Source: Lentzea aerocolonigenes (GTDB lineage Bacteria > Actinomycetota > Actinomycetes > Mycobacteriales > Pseudonocardiaceae). Taken from it: a DNA stretch of 31,447 nt. Positions within the stretch are counted from its first letter, which is position 1. Every line of letters begins with the position of its first letter. The position numbers and the translations under genes are program-made. Positions 8,104-16,332 of this stretch are shown piece by piece. The stretch spans positions 1 through 31,447 of the forward strand of contig NZ_JYJG01000296.1 in NCBI RefSeq assembly GCF_000955955.1, in the 5' to 3' direction. Below the pieces are notes generated by a model. The model saw only the letters and a program-made list of their open reading frames with translations. It ran no database searches and was not told the origin of the DNA.

Positions 8104-8550
8104 ATGTCGAAACCGCTGAGCGTCCTCGTCGCGATTCTGGCCTGCTGCGCCCTCACGACCTCCCCGGCACTCGCCGCCGAGCCCGTGACGGCCACCGCCG
8201 ACTTCCAGGAGGCCCTGTTCTCGCCCGCCGACGGCACCCTCGACTTCGAGGAGACGGCTGACGGCATCAAGGTCACCGGCAAGTTCCAGAAGGGCTTCGC
8301 GTCCACCGAGCCCGCCGACTACCTGCTGCAGGTGCTCGACGGCACGACGGTCGTCGTGGACTTCAGCAAGGACTTCCAGAAGGTCGCCGAGATCGCGCCG
8401 CCGGCGGTCGAGGAGTTCACGTTCACCACGAAGACCAAGAAGAAGGTCGCCGACATCCGCAACGAGGACATGGTGATCCGTCAGTTCCTCACCCTGACGG
8501 CGGGCATCAAGGTGCAGGCCGAGATCGGCCGGACGAAGGTCGCCAAGTAG
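8104..8550 (+). CDS. Small secreted protein of unknown function
   Basis: A 148-residue protein with a Sec signal peptide: MSKPLS, a hydrophobic stretch and a likely cleavage after TSPALA (about residue 24). The mature part (about 124 residues) is rich in acidic and Lys residues with alternating hydrophobics such as TVVVDFSKDF and VEEFTFTTKTKKKV, so a small beta-rich domain is likely. I do not recognise a family. ATG at 8104 is chosen because it gives a clean signal peptide; an in-frame ATG at 8080 would add a hydrophilic start. No clear ribosome binding site is visible. Confidence 0.72.
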   Translation: MSKPLSVLVAILACCALTTSPALAAEPVTATADFQEALFSPADGTLDFEETADGIKVTGKFQKGFASTEPADYLLQVLDGTTVVVDFSKDFQKVAEIAPPAVEEFTFTTKTKKKVADIRNEDMVIRQFLTLTAGIKVQAEIGRTKVAK

Positions 8551-8553
8551 CGG

Positions 8554-9066
8554 TCAGCGGGCGTCCTCGTGGTGCAGCGAGGGCGCCCGCCCTTCCAACG
8601 CCCGTTCGACGGCCTCCAGCACGGCACGGCTCGTGCGCTGCGCGGCGTCGTGCGTGAAGTGGCCCAGGTGGACCTGCTGCGTCGGGTTCGGCAGCACCGG
8701 GTCCGGCACCGGCCCGCCCGTGTGCACCTCCACCACCGGAGCGTCCTCAGCCAGTAGGTGCTGCACGGCTCGGAGGACGGTTGTGCGGTAGTTGTCGTGC
8801 ACCCAAGCGACCAGCAGGTTCACTCGTCGGCCTCGAAGCTCGTACTCGACCTCGGAGGCCAGCTCGGCGGGCTTGGCCCAGTCGGCCCTGACCCAGGTGG
8901 GCCGGTGCCCTTTGTGCAGCGACGCGCGCGCCGCCCGTCCAGGCCCGTCGTCGGCCATCAACGGCTGGGTCCGCGACGGCAGCACGACCTGCCACCCGCG
9001 TTCGACCAGCTTCTGTGCACATCCGGCCAGCATCCCCGTTCCGCCGAGCACCAGAGCCGTTCTCAC
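8554..9066 (-). CDS. Short-chain dehydrogenase-like Rossmann protein
   Basis: A 170-residue protein starting TALVLGGTGMLAG, a GGxGxxxG nucleotide-binding loop at about residues 8-15. It is followed by a strand ending in a Ser-Arg (PSRT) that could choose NADP. It is shorter than a classical SDR (about 250 residues) and no YxxxK catalytic pair is evident. It belongs to the atypical SDR-like group of roughly 170-190 residues; the reaction is unknown. Start GTG at 9066 overlaps the kinase stop by GTGA, so the two are coupled. The stop is only 3 bp from that of the convergent secreted-protein gene. Confidence 0.8.
   Translation of the reverse strand: MRTALVLGGTGMLAGCAQKLVERGWQVVLPSRTQPLMADDGPGRAARASLHKGHRPTWVRADWAKPAELASEVEYELRGRRVNLLVAWVHDNYRTTVLRAVQHLLAEDAPVVEVHTGGPVPDPVLPNPTQQVHLGHFTHDAAQRTSRAVLEAVERALEGRAPSLHHEDAR
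8559..8588. terminator. Hairpin at convergent junction, inside the SDR-like coding end
   Basis: Eleven-bp arms (8559-8569 and 8578-8588) with one G-U pair on the plus-strand RNA and an 8-nt loop lie 9 bp after the secreted-protein stop codon. The hairpin is within the last codons of the opposing gene and is the only terminator candidate here. It lacks a T-run. Confidence 0.5.
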
Positions 9067-9635
9067 CGAGCACGCTCCTCCCCGACCGACGCCAGCGGCC
9101 CGGCCAGCCACCGCTCCACCTGCCCCTGCCCGCGCAACCGCACGACCACGACCTCGTCGACCAGCTCGAGCACCCTGGTCCGGTTGCGCCGGTAGGTCTT
9201 CCAGCCCCACCGCAGGATGTGCTCGGAGTCCGTGAACACCGACCACAGCGGCGGTTCCTGGTTACCGTTCCACAACTCCACCCCACCCGCGCGACGTCTG
9301 ATCGTGCGACTCACGAGCCGCCCCATCACCGTCGAGAACGGGTGGTCGAGCCAGACGAGCGTGTCCGCGCGGGCCAGCAGCTCGCGCCGCACCTCGTTGT
9401 ACTGGAACTCGGTGACCCAGTGGGTCTCCTCGGCGAAGGCGGCGACTTCGGTCCGGAACTCGGGCCTCGGAGTCCACCGCGGACCCCAGTAGAGGCTGTC
9501 GAGCTCCACTCGGCGCAGGTCACGATGTTCGGCGATGCGGCGGCAGAGGGTGGACTTGCCGGAGCCGGCGTTTCCGGCGACGAGGATGCGCCGGGGCACG
9601 TGCGGCAGCGGGTCAGCTGGACCGAGCAACGGCAT
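9063..9635 (-). CDS. P-loop nucleotide kinase-like protein (FlaR/adenylate-kinase-like)
   Basis: A 190-residue P-loop NTPase. Walker A is GNAGSGKST at residues 21-29. A later RRR..GG..LWNGNQEPPLW segment is the lid-type motif of the group annotated as DNA topology modulation protein FlaR or small adenylate-kinase-like enzymes. It likely transfers phosphate from ATP to an unidentified small substrate. The start ATG at 9635 has no strong ribosome binding site; a shorter start is possible but would approach the P-loop. It overlaps the SDR-like gene downstream by 4 bp. Confidence 0.82.
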   Translation of the reverse strand: MPLLGPADPLPHVPRRILVAGNAGSGKSTLCRRIAEHRDLRRVELDSLYWGPRWTPRPEFRTEVAAFAEETHWVTEFQYNEVRRELLARADTLVWLDHPFSTVMGRLVSRTIRRRAGGVELWNGNQEPPLWSVFTDSEHILRWGWKTYRRNRTRVLELVDEVVVVRLRGQGQVERWLAGPLASVGEERAR

Positions 9636-9664
9636 CGGGCCAGGCTAGTGAACCCGCTCACACG

Positions 9665-9698
9665 AAAACAGGGCCCCCGGGAACACCCGGAGGCCCTG
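9665..9698 (-). terminator. Rho-independent terminator of the cold-shock gene
   Basis: Thirteen-position arms (9669-9681 with 9686-9698, one mismatch) close a 4-nt loop. On the minus strand the stem is followed by TTTTCGTG, so this is a canonical intrinsic terminator 17 bp past the cold-shock stop. Confidence 0.9.
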
Positions 9699-9714
9699 CT
9701 TCTCAAAGCTCAGC

Positions 9715-9918
9715 TCAGAGAGCCGTGACGTTCGCGGCCTGCGGGCCCTTCTGGCCCTGCGTGACGTCGAACGTGACGCGCTGGTTCTCTTCGAGGCTGC
9801 GGTAGCCGCTGCCGTTCAGTGCCGAGTAGTGGACGAAGACGTCAGCGCCGCCGTCCTCGGGGGCGATGAAGCCGAAGCCCTTTTCGGCGTTGAACCACTT
9901 GACGGTGCCGTTGGCCAT
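9715..9918 (-). CDS. Cold shock protein, CspA family
   Basis: A 67-residue single cold-shock domain that binds single-stranded RNA/DNA and acts as an RNA chaperone. RNP1 is KGFGFI at about 13-18 and RNP2 is VFVHY at about 27-31, both intact with the expected aromatics. Length is exactly that of the family. Start ATG at 9918 is preceded by GAAGGAG at good spacing. It has its own terminator and a long leader, so it is an independent transcription unit. Confidence 0.97.
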   Translation of the reverse strand: MANGTVKWFNAEKGFGFIAPEDGGADVFVHYSALNGSGYRSLEENQRVTFDVTQGQKGPQAANVTAL

Positions 9919-10033
9919 TACTGCTACTCCTTCAATGCAAAAACAAGAGCGAGCCGCACTGTGCGACTGCCCCGTGGTTTGGTCGTGAGCCGACCTCTCC
10001 GACCGCAAAGAAGGAGAACGAACACAAAACCGC

Positions 10034-10062
10034 AACCTACGCCACAGTCTATCGCACGTCAG
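10034..10062 (-). promoter_or_regulatory. Possible cold-shock gene promoter (CTGACG-N17-TAGGTT)
   Basis: On the minus strand CTGACG (10057-10062) and TAGGTT (10034-10039) are 17 bp apart. This gives a start near 10027 and a leader of about 109 nt, a length typical of cold-shock mRNAs. The -35 overlaps the stop of the upstream gene. Pattern evidence only. Confidence 0.4.
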
Positions 10063-10586
10063 CCGCGGCGCCCACGGGGCTGTGGCACCGCGAACTTCCG
10101 CTGCATCGACGAGACCCGGAAGATCAGGTAGCAGGCCAGCCCGGCGGCCCCCACCGAGGCCAGCGTGGACAGGGTCGAGAACACCACGTAGGCGGGCGTG
10201 TCGAGCAGCAGCGACTCGAAGATGTCGCAGCCCACCATCGCGAGGAGCGTGTACTGCCACGGCCTGATCAGCGGGCTGGCCACGCGCTCGTCGAACGGGA
10301 TGTCGCGCTGGGCCGGGTCGCTGGCGCGCCACACCTGCGCCGGCGTGCGCACGCCGTGCAGCGCGATCGCCTCGGCGTTGTGCGTGACGCCGCGGAACCA
10401 CAACAGGGACGCCACCCCCGCGGGCACGACCAGCACGATGGCGAGAAAGCTCCACGAGGAGGAGCCGCCCTGCCAGTCCGTGATCGTGCCCCAGACCGAC
10501 TCGAGGGCGGACAGCGCGATGAGGCCCTGGCTGACGTAGCCGGTCAGCCGGACGTCCTTCAAGTCGATGTAGGTGTCCAACGCCAC
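10059..10586 (-). CDS. DUF4328-like membrane protein, shortened
   Basis: A 175-residue membrane protein with about four hydrophobic segments. The stretch [18 protein letters not shown] is close to the WRAFDPAQQDRP segment of the DUF4328 gene at 6722-7405. However, the preceding GWxxGxWxxPxxNLWxP helix of that family is missing, so it is a divergent or internally deleted member. GTG at 10586 is preferred because GGGGAGTT lies directly before it; an upstream extension to 10676 would run into the oxidoreductase 3' end. It lies 34 bp behind the sugar operon, so read-through from that operon is possible. Confidence 0.75.
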   Translation of the reverse strand: MALDTYIDLKDVRLTGYVSQGLIALSALESVWGTITDWQGGSSSWSFLAIVLVVPAGVASLLWFRGVTHNAEAIALHGVRTPAQVWRASDPAQRDIPFDERVASPLIRPWQYTLLAMVGCDIFESLLLDTPAYVVFSTLSTLASVGAAGLACYLIFRVSSMQRKFAVPQPRGRRG

Positions 10587-10620
10587 AACTCCCCGAACAC
10601 TGGTGGACCCGCGCGGGAGA

Positions 10621-11667
10621 CTACCGCCCGAAACCGCAGCCCAGCTCGGTGAAGGTCGCGATCTTCTCCGCGGCACGCACGACGACCTCGTCGATGCCGT
10701 CCAGGACCACCCGGTCGGTGACGCGACGCGCGGGCACGAGCGGCACGTCCGCCTTGCCGCACTCCTCGACGACGGACGTGAACGCGCGCGCGGCTGCCAG
10801 CGGCGCTACGAGCGGTTCGCCGGTCTGCCGGTGCCGGATGAGGTTCTCCAGAAGATCCACAGGAGGAGCAACCGCCATCTTGTGGTCGTTCACCGTCAGC
10901 CTGTCGTCGTCGTACCACCACACGGCCTGACCCAACGAGCCGTGCACGAGCACGACCGGTGGCAACGATGTCGACGCACAGAGCGTCGTCGCGACCACCA
11001 CCGGAGGCGCGCCATCGGCCGTGACGCGCACACAGGCCGTGTCGTCCGCGGTGATCGTCTCGCGGCAACGGAACAGCTCCAGCTCGACACCGATGTCCGT
11101 GCGTTCCTCGACGTCGGCCAGCAGCAGAGCGTTCTGCAGGGCGTGCGCGAACGGGTTCACCAGCGTCCCGTCCTCGCCCTGCCGCCCCGCCCACGCGGCC
11201 CGCTCGTAGTAGGAGTCCGAGCGCACCCAACGCCCGGCCGCTCCGATGCCCGAGATGTCCCCGAGCGCACCCGACCCGATCAACGAGCACAGCCGGCGGT
11301 ACGACCCGGTCCCCTGCGCCTGGAACCCGACCTGGCACACCAGCCCGCGCTCGGCGGCGACCGAGGTGATCTCGTCGAAGTCCGCCACCGACAGCACCGC
11401 CGGCTTCTCCACCAGCACGTCACAGCCCAGCGCGAAAGCGGACAGCACCAGATCGCGGTGCGTCGACGGGGGCGAGGAGATCACCACGATCTCGGGGTGC
11501 AGCTCAGCGGCCAACGACGGCAGATCCGGGTACGAAGGCACCGGCACGTCGACATCGGCCACGTCCACGACACCCACGAAGGTCGCGAGCCCGTCGTGGC
11601 CCAGCCGGAGCAGGTTCTCCACGTGCCGTGCACCGTGCCCACGCGCGCCGACCAGCGCAACACGCAT
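10621..11667 (-). CDS. Gfo/Idh/MocA family oxidoreductase (last gene of sugar operon)
   Basis: A 348-residue NAD(P)-dependent sugar or cyclitol dehydrogenase. The Rossmann loop is VGARGHGARH (6-15). The family EKP motif, with the catalytic lysine, is at 87-89. A C-terminal mixed beta-sheet domain follows. Start ATG at 11667 has GAAGGGTGAGG before it, just 5 bp after the DUF624 stop. It is the sixth and last gene of a run with ABC sugar transport genes, so it probably oxidises or epimerises the imported sugar. Substrate cannot be read from the sequence. Confidence 0.9.
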   Translation of the reverse strand: MRVALVGARGHGARHVENLLRLGHDGLATFVGVVDVADVDVPVPSYPDLPSLAAELHPEIVVISSPPSTHRDLVLSAFALGCDVLVEKPAVLSVADFDEITSVAAERGLVCQVGFQAQGTGSYRRLCSLIGSGALGDISGIGAAGRWVRSDSYYERAAWAGRQGEDGTLVNPFAHALQNALLLADVEERTDIGVELELFRCRETITADDTACVRVTADGAPPVVVATTLCASTSLPPVVLVHGSLGQAVWWYDDDRLTVNDHKMAVAPPVDLLENLIRHRQTGEPLVAPLAAARAFTSVVEECGKADVPLVPARRVTDRVVLDGIDEVVVRAAEKIATFTELGCGFGR

Positions 11668-11672
11668 CGTCC

Positions 11673-12143
11673 TCACCCTTCTCGGGTGGACTCCGCAGCC
11701 AGCGCCAGGGGTCCGCCGATCACCAGCGCCAGCGGAGGCAGGGCCCACACCAGCACACCGGCGACCACCAACGCGGCCATCAGCATCGGCCGAGGTGCTT
11801 CGAATTTCAATGCGCCGCGCCATCCGAGACGCGCTTGATCAAGAAGAAAGGCCCCAATGGACGCCGACGCCAGCAGTACTCCGCCGCGCACGAACCAGGG
11901 CGCGGGCATCACCGCGACCACCAGCAGCACGTCCACCACGAGCACCGCCCACAGCACCGCGAACACCACCCCCGGCGCCCACTGCACGCGCAGCAGCGAC
12001 CAGAACCTGCGCACCGGAAGATCGCCGCGAAGGACGGCGCACCCCGCCCCGAACGCCGAGTACGCCGTCACCAGCGGCAGCGAGGCGACGAACACGAACA
12101 GCCCCACCAGCAGGGCGTCCGCGAGCGTCTCCAGCCGGTTCAT
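11673..12143 (-). CDS. DUF624 family membrane protein
   Basis: A 156-residue protein with four or five hydrophobic helices. LPLVTAYSAFGAGCAVLRG near residues 22-40 is the recognisable DUF624 start. The family is found almost only inside CUT1 carbohydrate ABC transporter clusters and is thought to assist transport; its exact role is not established. It is somewhat shorter than the usual roughly 200 residues. It overlaps the upstream permease gene by ATGA and lies 5 bp before the oxidoreductase gene. Confidence 0.82.
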   Translation of the reverse strand: MNRLETLADALLVGLFVFVASLPLVTAYSAFGAGCAVLRGDLPVRRFWSLLRVQWAPGVVFAVLWAVLVVDVLLVVAVMPAPWFVRGGVLLASASIGAFLLDQARLGWRGALKFEAPRPMLMAALVVAGVLVWALPPLALVIGGPLALAAESTREG

Positions 12144-12967
12144 CCCTTCAACCCCGTCGTGGCCACGCCCGCGACCAGGAACCGCTGGAACGCCAGGAAG
12201 AACAGTCCGATCGGCACCAGCGACAGCACCGACATGGCGAACATCGGCCCGTACGAGGACGACGACGTCTGGTCGATGAACAGCCGCAGCCCCATCGGGA
12301 TCGTGTAGTTCTCGGTCGACGACAGGTAGATCAGCTGCGAGAAGAAGTCGTTCCAGGTCCAGATGAACGTGAAGATCGCGGTCGTCACCATCGCCGGCCG
12401 CGACAACGGCAGCACGACGTACCGGTAGTTGCGGATCGGACCGCACCCGTCGATCTTCGCGGCCTCGTCCAGCTCGTGCGGAATCCCGCGCATGAACTGC
12501 ACCATCAGGAACACGAAGAACGCGTCCGTCGCCAGCAGTTTCGGCAGGATCAGCGGCACGAACGTGTCGATCATGCCGAGCTGCTGGAACACCACGTACT
12601 GCGGGATCAGCGTGACGTGCGCGGGCAGCATGATCGTGACCAGCGCGAACGCGAACAGCGGCCCGCTCAGCCGGAACCGCAGCCGGGCGAACGCGTAGGC
12701 CGCCAGCGAGCACGACACGACGTTGCCGATCACCGCACCGCTCGCCACGATCGTCGAGTTGCCGAGGAACGTCCAGAACGGTTCCCCTCCCGCACCCTCC
12801 AACGCACCCGCGTAGCCCTCTGCGGTCACGCGCCCGGGAAACAGCGAGCGCAGGTTCGCCACGAGGTCCTCGACCGGCGTCGAAGAAGCCGAGATCAACC
12901 ACACGATCGGGTACAGCACCAACGCCAGTGCGGCCAGGCACAGCACGAAAACCCCAGCCCGCTTCAT
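12140..12967 (-). CDS. Carbohydrate ABC transporter permease, MalG/CUT1 type
   Basis: A 275-residue inner permease with six predicted helices. The cytoplasmic EAA loop, ELDEAAKIDGCGPIRNY, sits at about residues 182-198 and is where the ATPase docks. The N-terminus (KRAGVFVLCLAALALVLYPIVW) and a C-terminus ending near GLKG are typical of MalG-type subunits. It overlaps the MalF-type gene and the DUF624 gene by 4 bp each. No ATPase gene lies in the operon, so a shared MsiK-type ATPase is implied (inference). Confidence 0.93.
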   Translation of the reverse strand: MKRAGVFVLCLAALALVLYPIVWLISASSTPVEDLVANLRSLFPGRVTAEGYAGALEGAGGEPFWTFLGNSTIVASGAVIGNVVSCSLAAYAFARLRFRLSGPLFAFALVTIMLPAHVTLIPQYVVFQQLGMIDTFVPLILPKLLATDAFFVFLMVQFMRGIPHELDEAAKIDGCGPIRNYRYVVLPLSRPAMVTTAIFTFIWTWNDFFSQLIYLSSTENYTIPMGLRLFIDQTSSSSYGPMFAMSVLSLVPIGLFFLAFQRFLVAGVATTGLKG

Positions 12968-13779
12968 CGCTCGTCTCCGTAGAACACCCAGTACCGCGAG
13001 GTCCGGAACAGCACCGCCGTGACCACCGCGATCGCCACCAGCAGCACCCACGCCATCGCCGACGCGTAGCCCATGCGGAACTCCGTGAACCCGCGCTCGT
13101 ACAGGTACAGCGTGTAGAACAACGTCGAGTCGGCCGGTCCGCCCCGCCCGCCACTCACCACGAACGCCTGCGTGAACGCCTGGAACGCGTGGATCGTCTC
13201 CAGCACGAGGTTGAAGAACAGCACCGGCGACAACATCGGCAGCGTGATCGACCACAGCCGCCGCCACCAGCCCGCGCCGTCCACGGCCGCCGCGTCGAAC
13301 AGGTCGCGCGGAATCTGCTGCAACCCGGCCAGGAAGATCACCATCGGCGCACCGAACTGCCACGCCGACAGCAGCACGATGGTGATCAGCGCGTAGTCCG
13401 GCGTGTCGACCCAGGTGTCGAAGATCGCCCGCCACGCCAGCGCCAGCCCGACCGACGCGCCCAGCAGCGACGGCGCGTAGAACGCGGAGCGGAAGAACGC
13501 CTGTCCCTTGCCGCGCAACGAGTTCAGCAGCAACGCGACGGCCAGGGCGAGCAGCAGTTTCGACGGCACCGACCACACCACGTACTTCAACGTGACGACG
13601 ACCGAGTCCAGGTAGCGCGGATCGTCGCCGAAGAGCTTGGCGTAGTTGTCGAACCCGACCCAGTGCGGTTCGTTGAACAGGTCGTAGTCGGTGAACGACA
13701 GGTACAGCGACACGACCATCGGCGCGACGGTGAGACCGATGGCGCCGAGCAACCACGGTGTGAGGAACAGGTACGGCAC
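12964..13779 (-). CDS. Carbohydrate ABC transporter permease, MalF/CUT1 type
   Basis: A 271-residue permease with about six helices. The EAA-type loop reads DLFDAAAVDGAGWWRRLWSI at roughly 178-197. The N-terminus begins directly with the first helix, short for a MalF-type protein. The GTG start at 13779 shares one base with the stop of the binding-protein gene (TAGTG), so translation is coupled. Likely partner of the downstream MalG-type permease and the upstream lipoprotein. Confidence 0.9.
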   Translation of the reverse strand: MPYLFLTPWLLGAIGLTVAPMVVSLYLSFTDYDLFNEPHWVGFDNYAKLFGDDPRYLDSVVVTLKYVVWSVPSKLLLALAVALLLNSLRGKGQAFFRSAFYAPSLLGASVGLALAWRAIFDTWVDTPDYALITIVLLSAWQFGAPMVIFLAGLQQIPRDLFDAAAVDGAGWWRRLWSITLPMLSPVLFFNLVLETIHAFQAFTQAFVVSGGRGGPADSTLFYTLYLYERGFTEFRMGYASAMAWVLLVAIAVVTAVLFRTSRYWVFYGDER

Positions 13780-15044
13780 TACTTCAGCGCGTCTTCCGCG
13801 TCACGCCAGAACTCGTCCAACGCCTGGTCGATCGTCTTCTTCCCGAAGACGACCTCCTCGTGCTTGCGCTGCATCAGCTTGTAGATCGTGCCGTCACCTT
13901 TCGGCGGCGCGGCCGGAGCGTCGCCGAGCTCGGCATCAACGGACTTCTGGTACTCGAAGATGACTTTGTTGGCACCGCTGAGGTTCTGCGCCACGGACTC
14001 GCGGATCTTCAGGTTCGCGGGCAGGCCGCGGTTCGCGCCGAGGATCTTGCCCGCGTCCTGGTCGTTCAGCAGGAAGTCGATCAGCTTGACCGCCGCGTCC
14101 TTGTTCTTGGTGCGGGCCGACGCGCTGATCAGCTGCGACGGTTTGCGGTACGAGCCGAGGACTTCCAAGCTGTCACTGGGGTACGGGCCGAGCTTGAGCT
14201 CGTCCGGGCGGACCGTGTTGTAGCCGCCGTAGAGGCTGTCGTAGCTGTGCTCGGACGCGGAGAGCCTCTTGCCCATCGGGGTCTGCTCCGCACCGGCGTT
14301 CAACGTGGTGACGAGCTCGGCGGGCGTGGTGGCGTTCGAGTCGCGGAAGTCCTTGGACAGCTGCCAGAACGCCCTCAGGTCGTCCTTGGAGTACCCGAGC
14401 TCGCCGTCGTCGGTGTAGAGGGCCTTGCCGCGCTGCCGCAGCCACGTCTCGAAGACGTCCTCGGTGCCGCCGAAGTCCGTGGAACCCGCGACCTTGCCGC
14501 CGGTGCTCGCCTGGATCCTGCCCGCGATCTCCTTGTAGTCGGCCCAGCTCCAGCCGATCTTCGGTTCGGCGACACCGGCCGCCGTGAACAGCTTCGGGTC
14601 GTAGACGATCGTGGTGGAGTTCTGCGCCAACGGCATCGCGACCTGCCTGCCCTTGAGCTTGCCGCTGCCGATGAAGCCCTGGTCCCAGTCCGCGGTGCGA
14701 ATTTCCTTGCCCACGTACGGGGTGAGGTCGAGCAGCACGTTGCGGCCCGCGTACTCGTTGAGGTAGCGGTAGTCCATCTGGATCACGTCCGGCGCGTTGC
14801 CGCCCGCGATCTCGGTGGAGAGCTTCTCGAAGTAGTTCTGGAAGTTCTGGAACGACGTGGAGACCTTGATGTTCGTGTTGCGGCTCTCGAACAGCTTCAC
14901 CGCCTCGTTGGTCACCTTGGCGCGGTCGTCGTTGCCCCACCAGATGAACCGGATCTCGGTCTGACCACTGCTGCTCGAACTGCCACAACCGGATGCCGCC
15001 AGCGCCGTGCACAGCAGTAAGCCCACAATCTTGTGCGCTTCCAC
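13779..15044 (-). CDS. Extracellular sugar-binding lipoprotein, CUT1 family
   Basis: A 421-residue solute-binding protein. A signal peptide with lipobox LAASGC puts the lipidated Cys at residue 20. The mature part opens with a Ser-rich linker, then EIRFIWWGNDD. An APDVIQMDYRYL motif of UgpB/MalE-like proteins follows. It captures a sugar and delivers it to the two permeases encoded downstream. Start GTG has GAGAGGAG upstream. Codon 9 is TTA (15018-15020), in the signal peptide, the only in-frame TTA I found in the window. In actinomycetes this makes translation depend on the bldA leucyl-tRNA. The sugar is unknown. Confidence 0.93.
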   Translation of the reverse strand: MEAHKIVGLLLCTALAASGCGSSSSSGQTEIRFIWWGNDDRAKVTNEAVKLFESRNTNIKVSTSFQNFQNYFEKLSTEIAGGNAPDVIQMDYRYLNEYAGRNVLLDLTPYVGKEIRTADWDQGFIGSGKLKGRQVAMPLAQNSTTIVYDPKLFTAAGVAEPKIGWSWADYKEIAGRIQASTGGKVAGSTDFGGTEDVFETWLRQRGKALYTDDGELGYSKDDLRAFWQLSKDFRDSNATTPAELVTTLNAGAEQTPMGKRLSASEHSYDSLYGGYNTVRPDELKLGPYPSDSLEVLGSYRKPSQLISASARTKNKDAAVKLIDFLLNDQDAGKILGANRGLPANLKIRESVAQNLSGANKVIFEYQKSVDAELGDAPAAPPKGDGTIYKLMQRKHEEVVFGKKTIDQALDEFWRDAEDALK

Positions 15045-15054
15045 AGGTCTCCTC

Positions 15055-16320
15055 TCATCGGAGATCGATGACGTCGACGACGCGGACCGGTTCCCCGGTC
15101 TCGAAGCTGCGGTTGGCGGCGAAACCAGTCAGCAGCGAGAGCGTGCCGTCGTAGTGCGTTGCCTTGCGTCCCAACGGATCTTCCTGTCCAGGCGGCCCGT
15201 ACAGCGCGTCGACCATGCGCTGGTCGGCACCGCCGTGACCGTCCCGGTCGTACTCCAGCGGGATCTCTTCCCGCTCCTCGAACAGCCGTTGCACCGACAG
15301 CTTCGCCCACCCGTCCTCGGGGTTGGCGTTGACGCCGTGCACGGTCGGGTTCTGGCTCGACACCCAGGAGTTCTCGACGACTTCGAGCTCGAGACGGCCC
15401 TTGCTGCCGTTGACCATCAGCCGGTAGCCCTCCCACGGCGAGTAGGCCGTGAGGTGGTACGTCAGGTTCGCGCCGCTGACATAGCGCACGATCACCGACA
15501 TGTCGTCCTCAATGGACACACCCGGCTCGAACGGGTTCTGGTCGCGGCGATACCCGTCTTCGTGCTGAGCGTCGACGTACAGCTTCTTCAGCCATTCGTT
15601 CTGCTCCAGCTTCAACGCGAACCGCTCGTCGTCCGCGTAACCGTGCCGCGCGCCGTTTTCGTCCCCGTAGAAGAACAAGCGGCCGTGCGCGTACACGGTG
15701 TCCGGTGTCGACCCGACCCACCAGTTGAGCAGGTCGAAGTGATGCGTCGCCTTGTGCACCATCAGGCCGCCGGAGTTGGCCTTGTCGCGGTGCCAGCGGC
15801 GGAAGTAGTCGGCGCCGTGCCGGGTGTCGAGCAGCCACTCGAAGTGCACCGACCCGATCTCGCCGACAGCGCCGTCCGCCAGCAGCTCGCGGACCTTCTC
15901 GTGGATCGGGTTGTAGCGGTAGTTGAACGTGACGGTGACGTTGCCGTCGTTGCGGTGCACCGCGTCCAGGATCTTGCCGGCAGACGGCACGTCCGTCGTC
16001 ATCGGCTTCTCGGTCACGACGTCACGGCCTGCGTCGAGCGCCTCCACGACGTACATGTCGTGGAAGCGGTCGACAGTGGTCACCACGACCACGTCGACCC
16101 GCTGCTCCTCCAGCATCTTGAGGAAGTCGCCGGCGTCGTACGTGGGAACCGGCTCGACCCCTAGTTGAACGAGCCGGTCGTTGTGGACGTCCATCCGGGT
16201 GCGGTTCACGTCGGCGAACGCGACGAGCTGACAGGTGTCCGCGTGCTCGACCGCGATGGCGTGGATGTGCCGCTCCGCCCGCGATCCCGTGCCGACCACG
16301 GCGTAGCGCCTGCGGGCCAT
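15055..16320 (-). CDS. Gfo/Idh/MocA family oxidoreductase (first gene of sugar operon)
   Basis: A 421-residue NAD(P)-dependent oxidoreductase. The nucleotide loop is VVGTGSRAERH (8-18). The EKP catalytic motif is at 104-106. A GGLMVHKATHHFDLLNWW segment supplies the usual active-site histidines. It is longer than the partner at the other end of the operon and clearly a different subgroup. ATG at 16320 is preceded by GGGGAGG. It is the first gene after the operator-flanked promoter and lies 10 bp before the binding-protein gene, so it is probably a main catabolic step for the imported compound. Confidence 0.92.
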   Translation of the reverse strand: MARRRYAVVGTGSRAERHIHAIAVEHADTCQLVAFADVNRTRMDVHNDRLVQLGVEPVPTYDAGDFLKMLEEQRVDVVVVTTVDRFHDMYVVEALDAGRDVVTEKPMTTDVPSAGKILDAVHRNDGNVTVTFNYRYNPIHEKVRELLADGAVGEIGSVHFEWLLDTRHGADYFRRWHRDKANSGGLMVHKATHHFDLLNWWVGSTPDTVYAHGRLFFYGDENGARHGYADDERFALKLEQNEWLKKLYVDAQHEDGYRRDQNPFEPGVSIEDDMSVIVRYVSGANLTYHLTAYSPWEGYRLMVNGSKGRLELEVVENSWVSSQNPTVHGVNANPEDGWAKLSVQRLFEEREEIPLEYDRDGHGGADQRMVDALYGPPGQEDPLGRKATHYDGTLSLLTGFAANRSFETGEPVRVVDVIDLR

Positions 16321-16332
16321 CACAACCTCCCC

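Noticed and set aside
10573..11838. 421-residue plus-strand frame over the MocA-type oxidoreductase
   Set aside because: The opposite strand has a Rossmann loop and the EKP motif; this frame is His/Arg-rich shadow.
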